Part shown: in pieces, positions 27,768-37,226 of the stretch
Layout of the letters: every line of letters starts with the position of its first letter
Position numbering within the stretch: position 1 is the stretch's first letter
From: Enterococcus mundtii
GTDB lineage: Bacteria > Bacillota > Bacilli > Lactobacillales > Enterococcaceae
Direction of reading: 5' to 3'
DNA: 64,000 nt
Assembly (NCBI RefSeq): GCF_002813755.1
Contig: NZ_CP018061.1
Coordinates: 2,470,001-2,534,000 of the forward strand
The notes under the pieces: model-generated
The model's database searches: none
Told to the model about the DNA's origin: nothing
Seen by the model: the letters and a program-made list of their open reading frames with translations, nothing else
Made by a program: the position numbers and the translations under genes

Positions 27768-27919
27768 AATTTCTTGCTCCCCTCTACGTTAAGCTTTATT
27801 TTAACGATGCTTCTCTTTTCTTTCAAGCAATATCTTATTTTTTGTTGAATTAATTCTTAGATTGTCTTATTTTTTAGCTAATTATCAGAATGGGAAGGGA
27901 AAATCATTCTATATGTAAG

Positions 27920-27971
27920 AAAAGCGGCGAATCTTTGATAAAACTTTTTTATTTTTTTAAACGCCGCTTTC
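27920..27971 (-). terminator. Terminator after efrB
   Basis: AAAGCGGCG and CGCCGCTTT pair across a T-rich loop 40 bp downstream of the exporter stop; the 27768-28011 gap otherwise holds no gene. Confidence 0.65.
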
Positions 27972-28011
27972 CCATAATCCTATAAAGATTATTATAACTT
28001 ATTTTATCTTA

Positions 28012-29889
28012 TTATGAAGCTTCTTCTGTAAACTGACTATTATACAGATCAGCATAGAACCCATCTTTTTCCATGAGTGTATCATGGTTTCCTGTTTCAA
28101 CGATCGATCCTTGGTTCATCACGATAATATTATCCGCATCACGAATCGTTGATAAGCGATGCGCAACTACAAAACTTGTACGATTTTTCAATAAACGGTT
28201 CATCGCTTTTTGAATCAAAATCTCCGTACGAGTATCGACACTTGAGGTTGCTTCATCCAAGATCAAGACATCTGGATTTGCTAAGAATGCTCGGGCAATT
28301 GTAATCAATTGACGTTGACCTTGTGAGATATTGCTTGCATCTTCATTTAAGATCGTATCATAACCGTCAGGTAATTTGCGGACAAATTCATCGACATGGG
28401 CAGCTTTCGCAGCTTCGATCACTTGTTCATCCGTTGCATCATCATTTCCATACTTGATATTGTCATAGATCGTTCCAGTAAATAACCATGTATCTTGGAG
28501 TACCATTGAAAATTGCGCACGTAATACATCACGAGAAACATCTCTCGTATCGACACCGTCATACCGAATGCTTCCGCCTGAAACATCATAAAAACGTTCC
28601 AATAGATTGATCAAAGTCGTTTTACCAGCCCCAGTCGGACCGACAATAGCGACCATTTCACCTGGCTTCACATCCAAATTGAAATCTTTCATCAATAAAT
28701 GATTTGGCGTATAACCAAACTGCACATTTTCAAAACGAACTTTGTACGGTGTATTTTCTTCGACTGGTAAACCAGATTTTTCATTGGTCATCTCTTCTTC
28801 GTCTAAGACTTCAAAGACACGTTCAGCCGAAGCGACTGTTGATTGGATCGTATTCATCAAGCTTGCCAATTGTGTGATTGGTTGAGAAAATTGCGTCGTA
28901 TATTGTAAGAATGCTTGCACATCCCCTAATGCCATATTCCCATTGGCTACTTTGATCCCACCAAGTACAGCCACAAAGACGTACCCTAGATTTTTGACGA
29001 AGTTCATCAATGGCATGATGATTGCAGAAATAAACTGCGCTTTCCAACCAGAGGCATATAAATTTTGGTTTTCAATCTCAAAAACTGCTTGGTCTTTTGC
29101 TGTATGGTTGAACGTTTGGACGATCGTATGTCCAGCATAGGTTTCTTCGACTTGGTTGTTCAATAATCCTAAACTCTTTTGTTGATCCGCAAAGAAAACT
29201 TGTGATTTCGGTGCAACGATCATCACGATGATCAAGCTCAATGGAATCATCAACAACGCCACTAATGTCAGTTGCCAGCTGATGGATAGCATCATGACGA
29301 TGACCCCGATCAGTGTGACCGCACTTGTGACAAATTGAGTCAAGTTTTGTTGTAACGTGCTGGCGATATTATCCATGTCGTTGATTGCTCGAGACATGAT
29401 ATCCCCATTCGTATGTGTATCATAATAAGAGATCGGCACACGATTCATTTTTGTCTCTAAATCATGTCTTAACTCATATACCGTACGTTGCGACACGCGA
29501 GTCATAATGAACTGTTGCAAGAAGTTGAACACGGCAGAAATCAAGTACATAACAATCACTGTCGCAATGATTTGACCAATTTTGTCAAAATCGATTGGGA
29601 ATTTAGTGACTTGTTGCCCTTCTTGCATTTGTCTTGCGCCAAGCATCACACCGTTAAAAATTTCTGTGGTTGCTTTCCCTAATACTTTTGGTGTCTGGAT
29701 TTGGAAGACGACAGCTGCAATCGCTAAGACAAATACAGCAATGATCGCTACTAAACGCTTAGACATATAGCCGAATAACCGACGAACAGTGCCCCAAAAG
29801 TTTTTTGGTTTTTCTCCTTTAGCACCAATGTTACGTCCTGGTCCCCCACCCATTGGTCCTTGAGGAGATCGATTGTTTCCTTTACTCAT
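28012..29889 (-). CDS. efrB: Heterodimeric ABC multidrug exporter subunit, EfrB-like
   Basis: 625 residues: six-helix export domain, then an ATPase domain with Walker A GPTGAGKTT, Walker B VLILDEATSS and an H-loop VVAHRLS. The signature loop reads ISQGQRQ instead of LSGGQ. Together with 29886-31613 it forms a half-transporter pair of the LmrCD/BmrCD/EfrAB type that expels drugs and dyes. A glycine-rich N-terminal tail (SPQGPMGGGPGRN) is typical of this subunit. It overlaps the upstream partner by 4 bp. The name is given by resemblance; drug range cannot be read from sequence. Confidence 0.85.
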   Translation of the reverse strand: MSKGNNRSPQGPMGGGPGRNIGAKGEKPKNFWGTVRRLFGYMSKRLVAIIAVFVLAIAAVVFQIQTPKVLGKATTEIFNGVMLGARQMQEGQQVTKFPIDFDKIGQIIATVIVMYLISAVFNFLQQFIMTRVSQRTVYELRHDLETKMNRVPISYYDTHTNGDIMSRAINDMDNIASTLQQNLTQFVTSAVTLIGVIVMMLSISWQLTLVALLMIPLSLIIVMIVAPKSQVFFADQQKSLGLLNNQVEETYAGHTIVQTFNHTAKDQAVFEIENQNLYASGWKAQFISAIIMPLMNFVKNLGYVFVAVLGGIKVANGNMALGDVQAFLQYTTQFSQPITQLASLMNTIQSTVASAERVFEVLDEEEMTNEKSGLPVEENTPYKVRFENVQFGYTPNHLLMKDFNLDVKPGEMVAIVGPTGAGKTTLINLLERFYDVSGGSIRYDGVDTRDVSRDVLRAQFSMVLQDTWLFTGTIYDNIKYGNDDATDEQVIEAAKAAHVDEFVRKLPDGYDTILNEDASNISQGQRQLITIARAFLANPDVLILDEATSSVDTRTEILIQKAMNRLLKNRTSFVVAHRLSTIRDADNIIVMNQGSIVETGNHDTLMEKDGFYADLYNSQFTEEAS

Positions 29890-31613
29890 GCTAAATCCTC
29901 CTCTCTCAATTGTGAGTTGACGATTTCTTTGTATGTTTCATTTGTTGCTAGTAATTCTTTATGCGTTCCTTTTCCAACAAGTTTTCCTTCATCTAATACT
30001 AAGATCGTATCTGCATCCATGACGGTACTTACTCGTTGCGCCACTAAAACGGTGATACTTTCTGTCATATTTTCTTTTAGTGCTTGACGGAGTTTCGCAT
30101 CTGTTTTGAAGTCTAGTGCTGAGAATGAATCATCAAAGACATAGATGTCGGCTTCTTTTACTAAGGCACGCGCAATAGCTAATCGCTGTCTTTGTCCACC
30201 AGAGAAATTTCCGCCACCTTGTTCGACATGACTATCTAAACCATCTTCCATTTCAGAAACAAAGTCTTTTGCTTGGGCGATCTCTAATGCTTTCCAAATC
30301 ATCTCATCTGTTGCGTCTTCTTTCCCATATTGCATATTCTCACGAATCGTTCCAGAAAAAAGGACAGCTTTTTGGGGAACAAATCCCATCAATTCACGCA
30401 AGTTATATTGCGTCATATCAGTGATGCTCGTTCCATTGATCGCGATCTCGCCCGATTCAATATCATACAAACGTGGGATCAGATTCACTAAAGTCGTTTT
30501 TCCTGAGCCAGTACCACCAATGATAGCTACGATATCGCCGGATGAAGCTTCAAAGTTGATATCTTCCAACGCTAGTTTTTCTGCACCGTGGTAACGGTAA
30601 TTCACCTGTTTGAATGACAAACTTGCGTCTTTTCCAGCTAAAGCAACCGTTTCTGGTTGTTCTGGGTCAACGATACCTGCGTCTTCTTCAAGTACTTCAT
30701 TGATCCGATCAGCCGAAGCTTGGGCACGAGGAACCATGATAAAGATCGCTGATAACATCATGAAACTAATCAAAATTTGCATCGCATAAGTCATGAAAGC
30801 AATCAGATTTCCGACCTCTAAGGTCATATCCGCTATGTAGTGCCCACCAAACCATGTGATCGCTACGTTCGTCCCACTCATGATCAACGTCATCATTGGC
30901 ATCATCAATGCAACGATCGTGTTGACTTTGATTGCCGTATTTGTATAATCCTTATTCGCTAAATCAAAACGATTTTCCTCAAAACGTGTTTTGTCAAACG
31001 CTCTGATGACACGTACACCGGTTAATCCTTCACGAAAAACAAGGTTTAAGCGGTCCGTTTTCTTTTGCATACTCTTGAATAGCGGAACAGCAAAATACAT
31101 GATACCACCGATCAAAATGATCATGACAGGAATCACGACTAAGAAAATCCTTGTCAGTTGATGGTCCTTTTGATAAGCAAGGATACTTGCCCCAACAAGA
31201 GTGATCGGCGCATTGATCATCATCCGTAAAAACATTTGCATCACCAATTGGATCTGCGTCACATCATTCGTTGTACGAGTGATCAATGAAGCTGTTCCGT
31301 ACTTGTCGAATTTGTCTTTCGTCAAATTTTCGGCTTTTTGATAGACTTCTGTTCGTAATTGTTTTCCTAACTTTTGAGATTCTCGTGTAGCAAAAAACGT
31401 ATTGGCAATGGCGGCTAAAATACTGATCAAAGAAAATCCGATCATGACAAATCCCGTCTGCCAAATATAGTCGACATCACCTTTTGCTACGCCTTTGTCA
31501 ATAATATTAGATGTTAACGTTGGCAAATAAAGATCTGCTAACACTTGAATAATCATAAAAACCGTTGCAGCGATTGCTGAGGTCAATGAAATTCGTTTGA
31601 CAATTTTTAGCAT
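29886..31613 (-). CDS. efrA: Heterodimeric ABC multidrug exporter subunit, EfrA-like
   Basis: 575 residues: six membrane helices and an ATPase domain with Walker A GGTGSGKTT and an intact signature FSGGQRQRLA. The Walker B end reads YVFDDSFS (aspartate where the catalytic glutamate usually is) and the H-loop reads VAQRVS (glutamine for histidine). These changes mark the degenerate ATP site of asymmetric exporters such as LmrCD and BmrCD. The partner's SQGQ loop completes that site. It is preceded by a TetR gene 15 bp upstream, probably one transcript. Confidence 0.87.
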   Translation of the reverse strand: MLKIVKRISLTSAIAATVFMIIQVLADLYLPTLTSNIIDKGVAKGDVDYIWQTGFVMIGFSLISILAAIANTFFATRESQKLGKQLRTEVYQKAENLTKDKFDKYGTASLITRTTNDVTQIQLVMQMFLRMMINAPITLVGASILAYQKDHQLTRIFLVVIPVMIILIGGIMYFAVPLFKSMQKKTDRLNLVFREGLTGVRVIRAFDKTRFEENRFDLANKDYTNTAIKVNTIVALMMPMMTLIMSGTNVAITWFGGHYIADMTLEVGNLIAFMTYAMQILISFMMLSAIFIMVPRAQASADRINEVLEEDAGIVDPEQPETVALAGKDASLSFKQVNYRYHGAEKLALEDINFEASSGDIVAIIGGTGSGKTTLVNLIPRLYDIESGEIAINGTSITDMTQYNLRELMGFVPQKAVLFSGTIRENMQYGKEDATDEMIWKALEIAQAKDFVSEMEDGLDSHVEQGGGNFSGGQRQRLAIARALVKEADIYVFDDSFSALDFKTDAKLRQALKENMTESITVLVAQRVSTVMDADTILVLDEGKLVGKGTHKELLATNETYKEIVNSQLREEDLA

Positions 31614-31628
31614 TCGTTCCCCTTCTTT

Positions 31629-32273
31629 CTATTTATAAGCGCCATTTTTTATCCATGACAGTTTTAGATTGAATTCTGCAATGGCTTGTTCAACAGAATA
31701 CTCCTCAGAGGTTGAAAATGATTTATAGGCATGAGCAATCGTTGTAAATAGTGTACTCATGACTAACTGAAACAATAATTCCATTTCATGGTCATCTTTT
31801 ACTCTAAGATTGGAACGATCAATCAAACCAATCAACTCTTTGGACGCTTTTTTATGATTTTTATGTGGTGATGGACGATGTCCTTGTGGATGCGGCACGA
31901 CTTTTCGTGAGGCACGGTAATCCATGTGCATAAAAAGATGTTTGTAAAACGCGGCATTTTCACCTTCTAGAATATCTCGAATCATTTTCCCAAAATAAAG
32001 TTCAAAACCGATAAATAAGTCTCCGTTCGATTCTTTGATTAGTTGGATCATATTTTTTGTACTATCACTACGAACGGTTTCAAAATAATAAAAATAAAGA
32101 TCTTCTTTATCTTCAAAATATTGATAAAAACTACCTCTAGAGATCCCCGCAAGTTTCACGATTTGTGCAATCGAAGCTTCATTCAATGGCACTCTTGAAA
32201 ATTCGACCCTGGCAGCTTCTAAAAGTCTTTGCTGTTTTTCTTCAGGTAGATGAAAAAAAGTCTGTGTCGGCAT
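31629..32273 (-). CDS. TetR-family repressor of the exporter operon
   Basis: 214 residues. The N-terminal HTH is in SIAQIVKLAGISRGSFYQYF, followed by an all-helical ligand/dimer domain with an unusual basic stretch, HPQGHRPSPHKNHKKASKE, near the middle. The frame is open further upstream, but ATG at 32273 has GGGGAGG 9 bp before it and a normal TetR start (MPTQTFFHLPEEKQQ). Two adjacent 15-bp palindromes at 32297-32326 are the likely operator. It sits first in the tetR-efrA-efrB unit, so it should repress itself and the exporter. Confidence 0.9.
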   Translation of the reverse strand: MPTQTFFHLPEEKQQRLLEAARVEFSRVPLNEASIAQIVKLAGISRGSFYQYFEDKEDLYFYYFETVRSDSTKNMIQLIKESNGDLFIGFELYFGKMIRDILEGENAAFYKHLFMHMDYRASRKVVPHPQGHRPSPHKNHKKASKELIGLIDRSNLRVKDDHEMELLFQLVMSTLFTTIAHAYKSFSTSEEYSVEQAIAEFNLKLSWIKNGAYK

Positions 32274-32296
32274 CGTTGATTCCTCCCCACATAAAA

Positions 32297-32326
32297 ATGA
32301 CACTCTGTCATATGACACCTTGTCAT
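32297..32326. promoter_or_regulatory. Double TetR operator
   Basis: Two abutting copies of ATGACA-N3-TGTCAT (32297-32311 and 32312-32326), with spacers CTC and CCT. They start 24 bp upstream of the repressor ATG. Such tandem sites usually bind two repressor dimers. Confidence 0.8.
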
Positions 32327-32467
32327 TATAACACCATCCGATTGTTTTGCAAGTCATTTACATTCTTTTTTCATAATTATTAAAAAAAGAATAAATCGAG
32401 TAAAAAGATTTGTTTCTACTATTCTATGCATCTAAAATAGGATCATTATATAAAAAGGAAGAATGCC

Positions 32468-32776
32468 ATGAACAAATCAATCACCGTCCACGAACTCTAT
32501 TTCGTCTATCAAAAAAGGGATATAGTGATCTTAGATGTCCGTAAAACGAACGAGTATATAAAAAAACATTTAAGTCATTCAATATCCATTCCTATTACCA
32601 GTTTATCCGCTCAATTAAATAATCTTGATACAAAAAAACAGTATTATATTGTTGGGGCAGCGAATCATTTAGCACAAGAAGTTACTAGTTACCTAATAGA
32701 AAATGGTCTGCAAGCGACTTATGTCGTTGACAACATGAAACTATTTGAAAATCGTGAATTAACTAGTCCTCTTTGA
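32468..32776 (+). CDS. Rhodanese-like domain protein lacking the active-site cysteine
   Basis: 102 residues covering one rhodanese fold: VILDVRKTNEYIKKHLSHSI is the CDC25/rhodanese start, and NLDTKKQYYIVGAANHLAQE is the strand-loop where active rhodaneses have a Cys in the loop after the strand. Here that loop is GAANHLA with no cysteine anywhere in the protein. It therefore cannot carry out sulfur transfer and may bind a partner or an anion. It has an AAGGAAG ribosome site and stands alone between the TetR operator and the azoreductase gene. Confidence 0.8.
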   Translation: MNKSITVHELYFVYQKRDIVILDVRKTNEYIKKHLSHSISIPITSLSAQLNNLDTKKQYYIVGAANHLAQEVTSYLIENGLQATYVVDNMKLFENRELTSPL

Positions 32777-32881
32777 TCGTACTGGAAAATAACTTACTTT
32801 TTATCAGTAAAAATACTTGATAGCCTTTTCTGTTTCAAGTAAACTGGTATTGTTAGCAGTAAAGTTAACAATTACGACTAA

Positions 32882-33514
<633 letters not shown>

Positions 33515-33554
33515 TCACTATTAGATAAACATTTCTCTAAAAATATTGAGAAAA

Positions 33555-33608
33555 GAAAAAAGGATTTCACTAAACATTCATTGCGAATGTTCGTGAAATC
33601 CTTTTTTA
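33555..33608. terminator. Terminator after azoreductase gene
   Basis: AAAAAAGGATTTCAC pairs with GTGAAATCCTTTTTT; T runs lie on both strands, so it can also serve the convergent immunity gene. Confidence 0.85.
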
Positions 33609-33646
33609 TTTGTTGTAAAGTGGCTGTTCGGCGACGCTTAAAGTAA

Positions 33647-33943
33647 TTAATAACCATATCTAATACTAGAAATAGCCATCAGTTCATGTAGCTTTTCGGA
33701 TTGATACTCGTTGAGAGATACACCAGCTTTTTTCAATGCATCGGATATATCTAAATTCATACGGCTTAGAATGAACGGCACTGATGCTCCATCATTTTGT
33801 AATTTTTCTAGATAAGCTTGTAAAACCTCTCTAAGAGATTCATTTCCAAGGTCTAACGCTAAATCAGCTATCAATTCATTAATGATTGTTTCTGCTCTAT
33901 TACGTCGATCGTTTCCACCAGAAAACCATCTTAGATGACTCAT
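33647..33943 (-). CDS. Class IIa bacteriocin immunity protein (enterocin A/mundticin type), orphan
   Basis: 98 residues, EntA-immunity family. Recognisable parts: MSHLRWFSGGNDRRNRAETI, LALDLGNESLREVLQAYLEK, GASVPFILSRMNLDISDAL and the C-terminal ISSIRYGY, very like the immunity proteins of mundticin KS/enterocin CRL35 as I recall them. Members are four-helix cytoplasmic proteins that guard the mannose PTS when a class IIa bacteriocin binds it. No bacteriocin precursor with a YGNGV motif, no ABC exporter and no peptide-regulation genes lie nearby, so it probably protects against other strains' bacteriocins. Ribosome site GAAGGAG. Confidence 0.88.
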   Translation of the reverse strand: MSHLRWFSGGNDRRNRAETIINELIADLALDLGNESLREVLQAYLEKLQNDGASVPFILSRMNLDISDALKKAGVSLNEYQSEKLHELMAISSIRYGY

Positions 33944-34029
33944 TTACTGTTGCTCCTTCTCTTAATTTCAAGGAATATTACTATAGTCTTACGCAAAATA
34001 AACTTTGGTTGAAATCAGATGTTAATAAA

Positions 34030-34073
34030 AGAAAGAGTTCAAAAAACATCTATTTGTTTTTTGAACTCTTTCT
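34030..34073 (-). terminator. Terminator overlapping the end of the small membrane protein gene
   Basis: GAAAGAGTTCAAAAAAC and GTTTTTTGAACTCTTTC form a perfect 17-bp stem around a 10-base loop, with T runs. The right arm overlaps the last codons of the small gene at 34050-34220. Confidence 0.85.
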
Positions 34074-34220
34074 TGAACCAACTAAATAAGCAATGGAGAA
34101 TCCTATGAACATACCTAAAGTAATCCACCATTTGAATGGACGATTTAATAGATAGGATAAGCCCCAGTTTAAAAGTAGCGACAAAAGAAACGCACTAAAA
34201 ATCATTTTCAACTCTTTCAT
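34050..34220 (-). CDS. Small membrane protein (56 residues)
   Basis: MKELKMIFSAFLLSLLLNWG begins a protein with two membrane segments separated by a short loop, NRPFKWW, and ending in a basic tail, GSRKSSKNK. A GGGGG ribosome site lies 6 bp upstream and a perfect terminator overlaps its end, which supports it being a real gene. No family recognised. It stands next to the orphan immunity gene in the same orientation, but the terminator between them argues for separate transcripts. Confidence 0.6.
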   Translation of the reverse strand: MKELKMIFSAFLLSLLLNWGLSYLLNRPFKWWITLGMFIGFSIAYLVGSRKSSKNK

Positions 34221-34318
34221 ACGTCCCCCATTTTTATCCCACTAAACAGCTTTGGCATGCTAGCGTGTTGGTTCAAGATAAGATAGAAATCATTTTACTC
34301 TAGGCTATATTTCCTTCT

Positions 34319-34480
34319 TTAATTTTCAACATTACGAACATAGTCATCAAAATACTGGATCAAATCATTTTTGATCTTTTGGTATTCTTCTTCACTATAC
34401 TCTTTGTCTTCGATTTTTCCTTGAAAAAACGGAATCTCTAATTCTTCACGTAAACGGTCTAACACTTCTTCTTTATTCAT
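34319..34480 (-). CDS. Small acidic hypothetical protein (53 residues)
   Basis: MNKEEVLDRLREELEIPFFQ starts a charged helical protein ending YDDYVRNVEN-like (IQYFDDYVRNVEN). It lies 11 bp after the lactonase gene with AAGGAG before its ATG, so it is probably co-transcribed as the second gene of that unit. No family recognised and no membrane segment. Confidence 0.65.
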   Translation of the reverse strand: MNKEEVLDRLREELEIPFFQGKIEDKEYSEEEYQKIKNDLIQYFDDYVRNVEN

Positions 34481-34491
34481 GTCACTACTCC

Positions 34492-35511
34492 TTAATCAAA
34501 GTAAACACAGACACACTCAGGTGCATAGATGTCTTTTTGGATCAATGTCAATTCTCCAGTTGTAGCATCACGTTTATACAAGGTAAGATTATCCGTATTC
34601 TGGTTGGCAGATACCACGTAATCATTTTCTGGATCTAAGGCGAAATCTCTTGGGAAATCTCCTTCAGTTGAAATTGTTTGTACGTGTTCTACATGTGAAC
34701 CTTCTTCATTCACAGCAAATACAGCAATCGAATTATGTCCCCGATTTGATGCGTAGACAAAACGTCCATCGTTTGAAATACGGATGGCGGCACCACCATT
34801 TTCTTCGGTGAATCCTTCAGGCAATGTACTGATTTTTTGTACTTCTTTGAATTCGCCTGTTGTTTTATCATAGGAAAGAACACGAACTGTACTGTCTAAC
34901 TCACCAAACAAATAGGCGAATTGATTATTAGGATGAAAAACTAAATGACGTGGGCCGGTTCCTGGCTCTACTTCTAATACAGCTTTTAAAGCTAACTTAC
35001 CATTTTCATCTACATCATATGTGTACACACGATCAGTTCCTAAATCACAGACCGCTAATCGTTGGTCAGGTGTTAAGTCTGTGTAATGGACATGGGCATG
35101 ATCTTGGTTTTTGTGTGGACCAGTCGGTTCTTGGTGAAAGACTGCGTCTGTCGCCTCTAAACTACCGTCTTCAGTGATACGGTAAACATTGACTTCCCCT
35201 TTATGATAATTTGCTCCATAAACCAGTTGGCGTTGCTCATCGACTGTCACGTAACACAAAGGTGCGCCTGCTTCTGTTACCGCATTCAAAAAATTGTAAG
35301 AATCATCATATGCAGCTACCCCACCTAAGCCATCAACACTGGTTACTGAATACAGATTGCCTGCCTGACTTTTTGCCACATACGTTGGGCTATTTTCTTT
35401 AGCAACTAATGTTAGATTCTCTAAAGTTCCTTTATCTGTATCTAATTCGATTTGATAAATCCCTTCACTTTTTCGTCTTGTATATGTTCCTAGAATGATT
35501 TTTTTTATCAT
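34492..35511 (-). CDS. pgl: 6-phosphogluconolactonase-type seven-bladed propeller protein
   Basis: 339 residues, lactonase family (YbhE/Pgl). Opens with KKIILGTYTRRKSEGIYQIE, then repeated blade elements including GPHKNQDHAHVHYTDLTPDQ and GTGPRHLVFHPNNQFAYLFG, and ending QKDIYAPECVCVYF. It hydrolyses 6-phosphogluconolactone in the pentose phosphate pathway. A TTG at 35526 is in frame, but ATG at 35511 follows GAGGAGG by 7 bp and gives the normal family start. Confidence 0.88.
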   Translation of the reverse strand: MIKKIILGTYTRRKSEGIYQIELDTDKGTLENLTLVAKENSPTYVAKSQAGNLYSVTSVDGLGGVAAYDDSYNFLNAVTEAGAPLCYVTVDEQRQLVYGANYHKGEVNVYRITEDGSLEATDAVFHQEPTGPHKNQDHAHVHYTDLTPDQRLAVCDLGTDRVYTYDVDENGKLALKAVLEVEPGTGPRHLVFHPNNQFAYLFGELDSTVRVLSYDKTTGEFKEVQKISTLPEGFTEENGGAAIRISNDGRFVYASNRGHNSIAVFAVNEEGSHVEHVQTISTEGDFPRDFALDPENDYVVSANQNTDNLTLYKRDATTGELTLIQKDIYAPECVCVYFD

Positions 35512-35647
35512 TTTGATCCTCCTCAAATTAAGAATTCTAATTTATTCTATCATACATCCATTCATGACGTTAATCAAAGAGAATATGTTATACTGTTTTT
35601 GTAACCATAGAATCATTGATTTTTTAGGAGTAAAGGAGAGAAATGAG

Positions 35648-36010
35648 ATGACTCAAGCAACGATATCAGAAATTGGCACCTCAGCAATCAATTCAGAGGA
35701 ACCTATGCTGATTTTATTCGATCAGTCGGCAACATCCGCGTTGCGTGACTATACGATCATTCAAGAATTTAGTACAAAAGAGAATTTTTCACTTAATCAA
35801 GGTGATCAAATTTCTTTTGATCAGCAAGAATATACTATCGAACATGTTGGTCCTTTGGCCAATGAAAACTTAACAACGGTTGGTCATGTGACTCTAGTTT
35901 TTGAAGAACCACCAGCAGGTGACAGAATCGTCAATGGAATCTATTTGTCCCCCTATCAACTACCAGAAATCGCTGTTGGCACGACCATCGATTATAAGCA
36001 GGTGAACTAA
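35648..36010 (+). CDS. PTS glucitol/sorbitol-type EIIA protein
   Basis: 120 residues, EIIA-Gut family. The start MTQATISEIGTSAINSEEPM, the central GDQISFDQQEYTIEHVGPLA and GHVTLVFEEPPAGDRIVNGI match the family. It stands alone, with no EIIB/EIIC-Gut or dehydrogenase nearby, so it may serve a distant transporter or a regulatory role. Histidine 61 region (EHVGPLANENL) departs somewhat from the usual active-site context, so phosphorylation is not assured. ATG at 35648 follows AAAGGAGAG; a longer upstream frame has no ribosome site. It overlaps the next gene by one base (TAATG). Confidence 0.85.
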   Translation: MTQATISEIGTSAINSEEPMLILFDQSATSALRDYTIIQEFSTKENFSLNQGDQISFDQQEYTIEHVGPLANENLTTVGHVTLVFEEPPAGDRIVNGIYLSPYQLPEIAVGTTIDYKQVN

Positions 36011-37167
36011 TGGAAGAGGATAAAAAGAGAAAAATCAAACCTGTTTCATGGTTTTGGCGTTGGTTTTTGAATAATCAAGTAGTCACGGCTTTATTAGTCG
36101 TTCTTTTGGTCTTACTGATCGTTTTCTTGTTTACGAAAGTTTCTTATCTTTTTGAACCAATTTGGCAGTTTCTAGCAATCGTTGGTTTACCGATCATTCT
36201 GTCGGGTATTCTATATTACCTGATGAATCCTGTCGTCGATTATTTTGAAAAGAAAAAGATTCCAAGGCTCTACAGCATCATCGGTTTATTTATACTTGTA
36301 GTCGCTTTGATCGTCTGGGGAAGTGTAGTGATCATTCCGAAAATCCAGGAACAAACCGTCAGCTTTGTCAGCAATTTTCCACAATACGTCGAGACCATCG
36401 ATGACAAATTAACCGAGATTTTTCGTGATCCACTATTCAGCCAATTCAGAGAGCAACTGGAAAATACAGGCGACCAATTCATGAATTCTGCTGGTGATAT
36501 TTTACAAAATCTATCGAAAAGCACGGTTCAAAGTTTAGGTAGTTTTGTTGGTGCTGTAGCTACGATCGTTGTTGCCGTATTGACGATGCCGTTTATTTTG
36601 TTTTATCTGTTGAAAGATGGGAAACAATTAGCGCCTTATTTGGTGAAATTCTTACCTACTCGGATGAGAGTCCCCACTTTGAAAGTCTTAGGTGAGATGA
36701 ATGATCAGGTTTCTTCATATATTCGAGGACAGTTGACTGTCGCTTTTGCGGTTGCAATCATGTTTATGATCGGATTTGCGATCATTGGGTTAGATTATGC
36801 TGTCACTTTAGGTATCATTGCCGGTTTCTTGAACTTGATCCCTTACTTAGGCTCATTTTTAGCGATGATCCCTGCGGTATTTTTAGCCATCGTTGCAGGA
36901 CCAATCATGTTGGTCAAAGTATTGATCGTTTTCGCCTTAGAGCAAACCATCGAAGGCCGTTTGATCTCGCCACTTGTACTTGGCAATCAGTTGTCGATCC
37001 ATCCAGTGACGATTTTACTTGTCCTATTAACATCTGGAAAATTATTTGGTGTGGTCGGTGTGATTTTAGGGATACCTGTCTATGCCGCAGCGAAAGTATT
37101 GATTTCTCACATTTTTGAATGGTACACTACGATTTCTTCTCTTTATGAAGAAAAGCAACAAGAATAA
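36010..37167 (+). CDS. AI-2E family transporter
   Basis: 385 residues, AI-2E/PerM/YdbI family. There are two membrane segments in the N-terminal third, an extracellular amphipathic domain (KIQEQTVSFVSNFPQYVETI), then five or six more segments, with conserved YIRGQLTVAFAVAIMFM and GFLNLIPYLGSFLAMIPAVF. The family includes autoinducer-2 exporters and sodium/proton antiporters; the substrate here is unknown. Translationally coupled to the EIIA gene by TAATG and followed by a terminator. Confidence 0.9.
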   Translation: MEEDKKRKIKPVSWFWRWFLNNQVVTALLVVLLVLLIVFLFTKVSYLFEPIWQFLAIVGLPIILSGILYYLMNPVVDYFEKKKIPRLYSIIGLFILVVALIVWGSVVIIPKIQEQTVSFVSNFPQYVETIDDKLTEIFRDPLFSQFREQLENTGDQFMNSAGDILQNLSKSTVQSLGSFVGAVATIVVAVLTMPFILFYLLKDGKQLAPYLVKFLPTRMRVPTLKVLGEMNDQVSSYIRGQLTVAFAVAIMFMIGFAIIGLDYAVTLGIIAGFLNLIPYLGSFLAMIPAVFLAIVAGPIMLVKVLIVFALEQTIEGRLISPLVLGNQLSIHPVTILLVLLTSGKLFGVVGVILGIPVYAAAKVLISHIFEWYTTISSLYEEKQQE

Positions 37168-37170
37168 ATG

Positions 37171-37223
37171 AAAAGCCGAGATGATCGAGAATAGGAAACC
37201 TATTCTCAGTCGTCTCGGCTTTT
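37171..37223. terminator. Bidirectional terminator
   Basis: AAAAGCCGAGA pairs with TCTCGGCTTTT, with a further inner stem GAGAATAGG/CCTATTCTC. It serves the AI-2E gene and the convergent 143-residue gene. Confidence 0.88.
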
Positions 37224-37226
37224 TGA

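Noticed and set aside
32276..32357. Longer N-terminus for the TetR repressor
   Set aside because: The extra codons pass through the double operator and lack a ribosome site.
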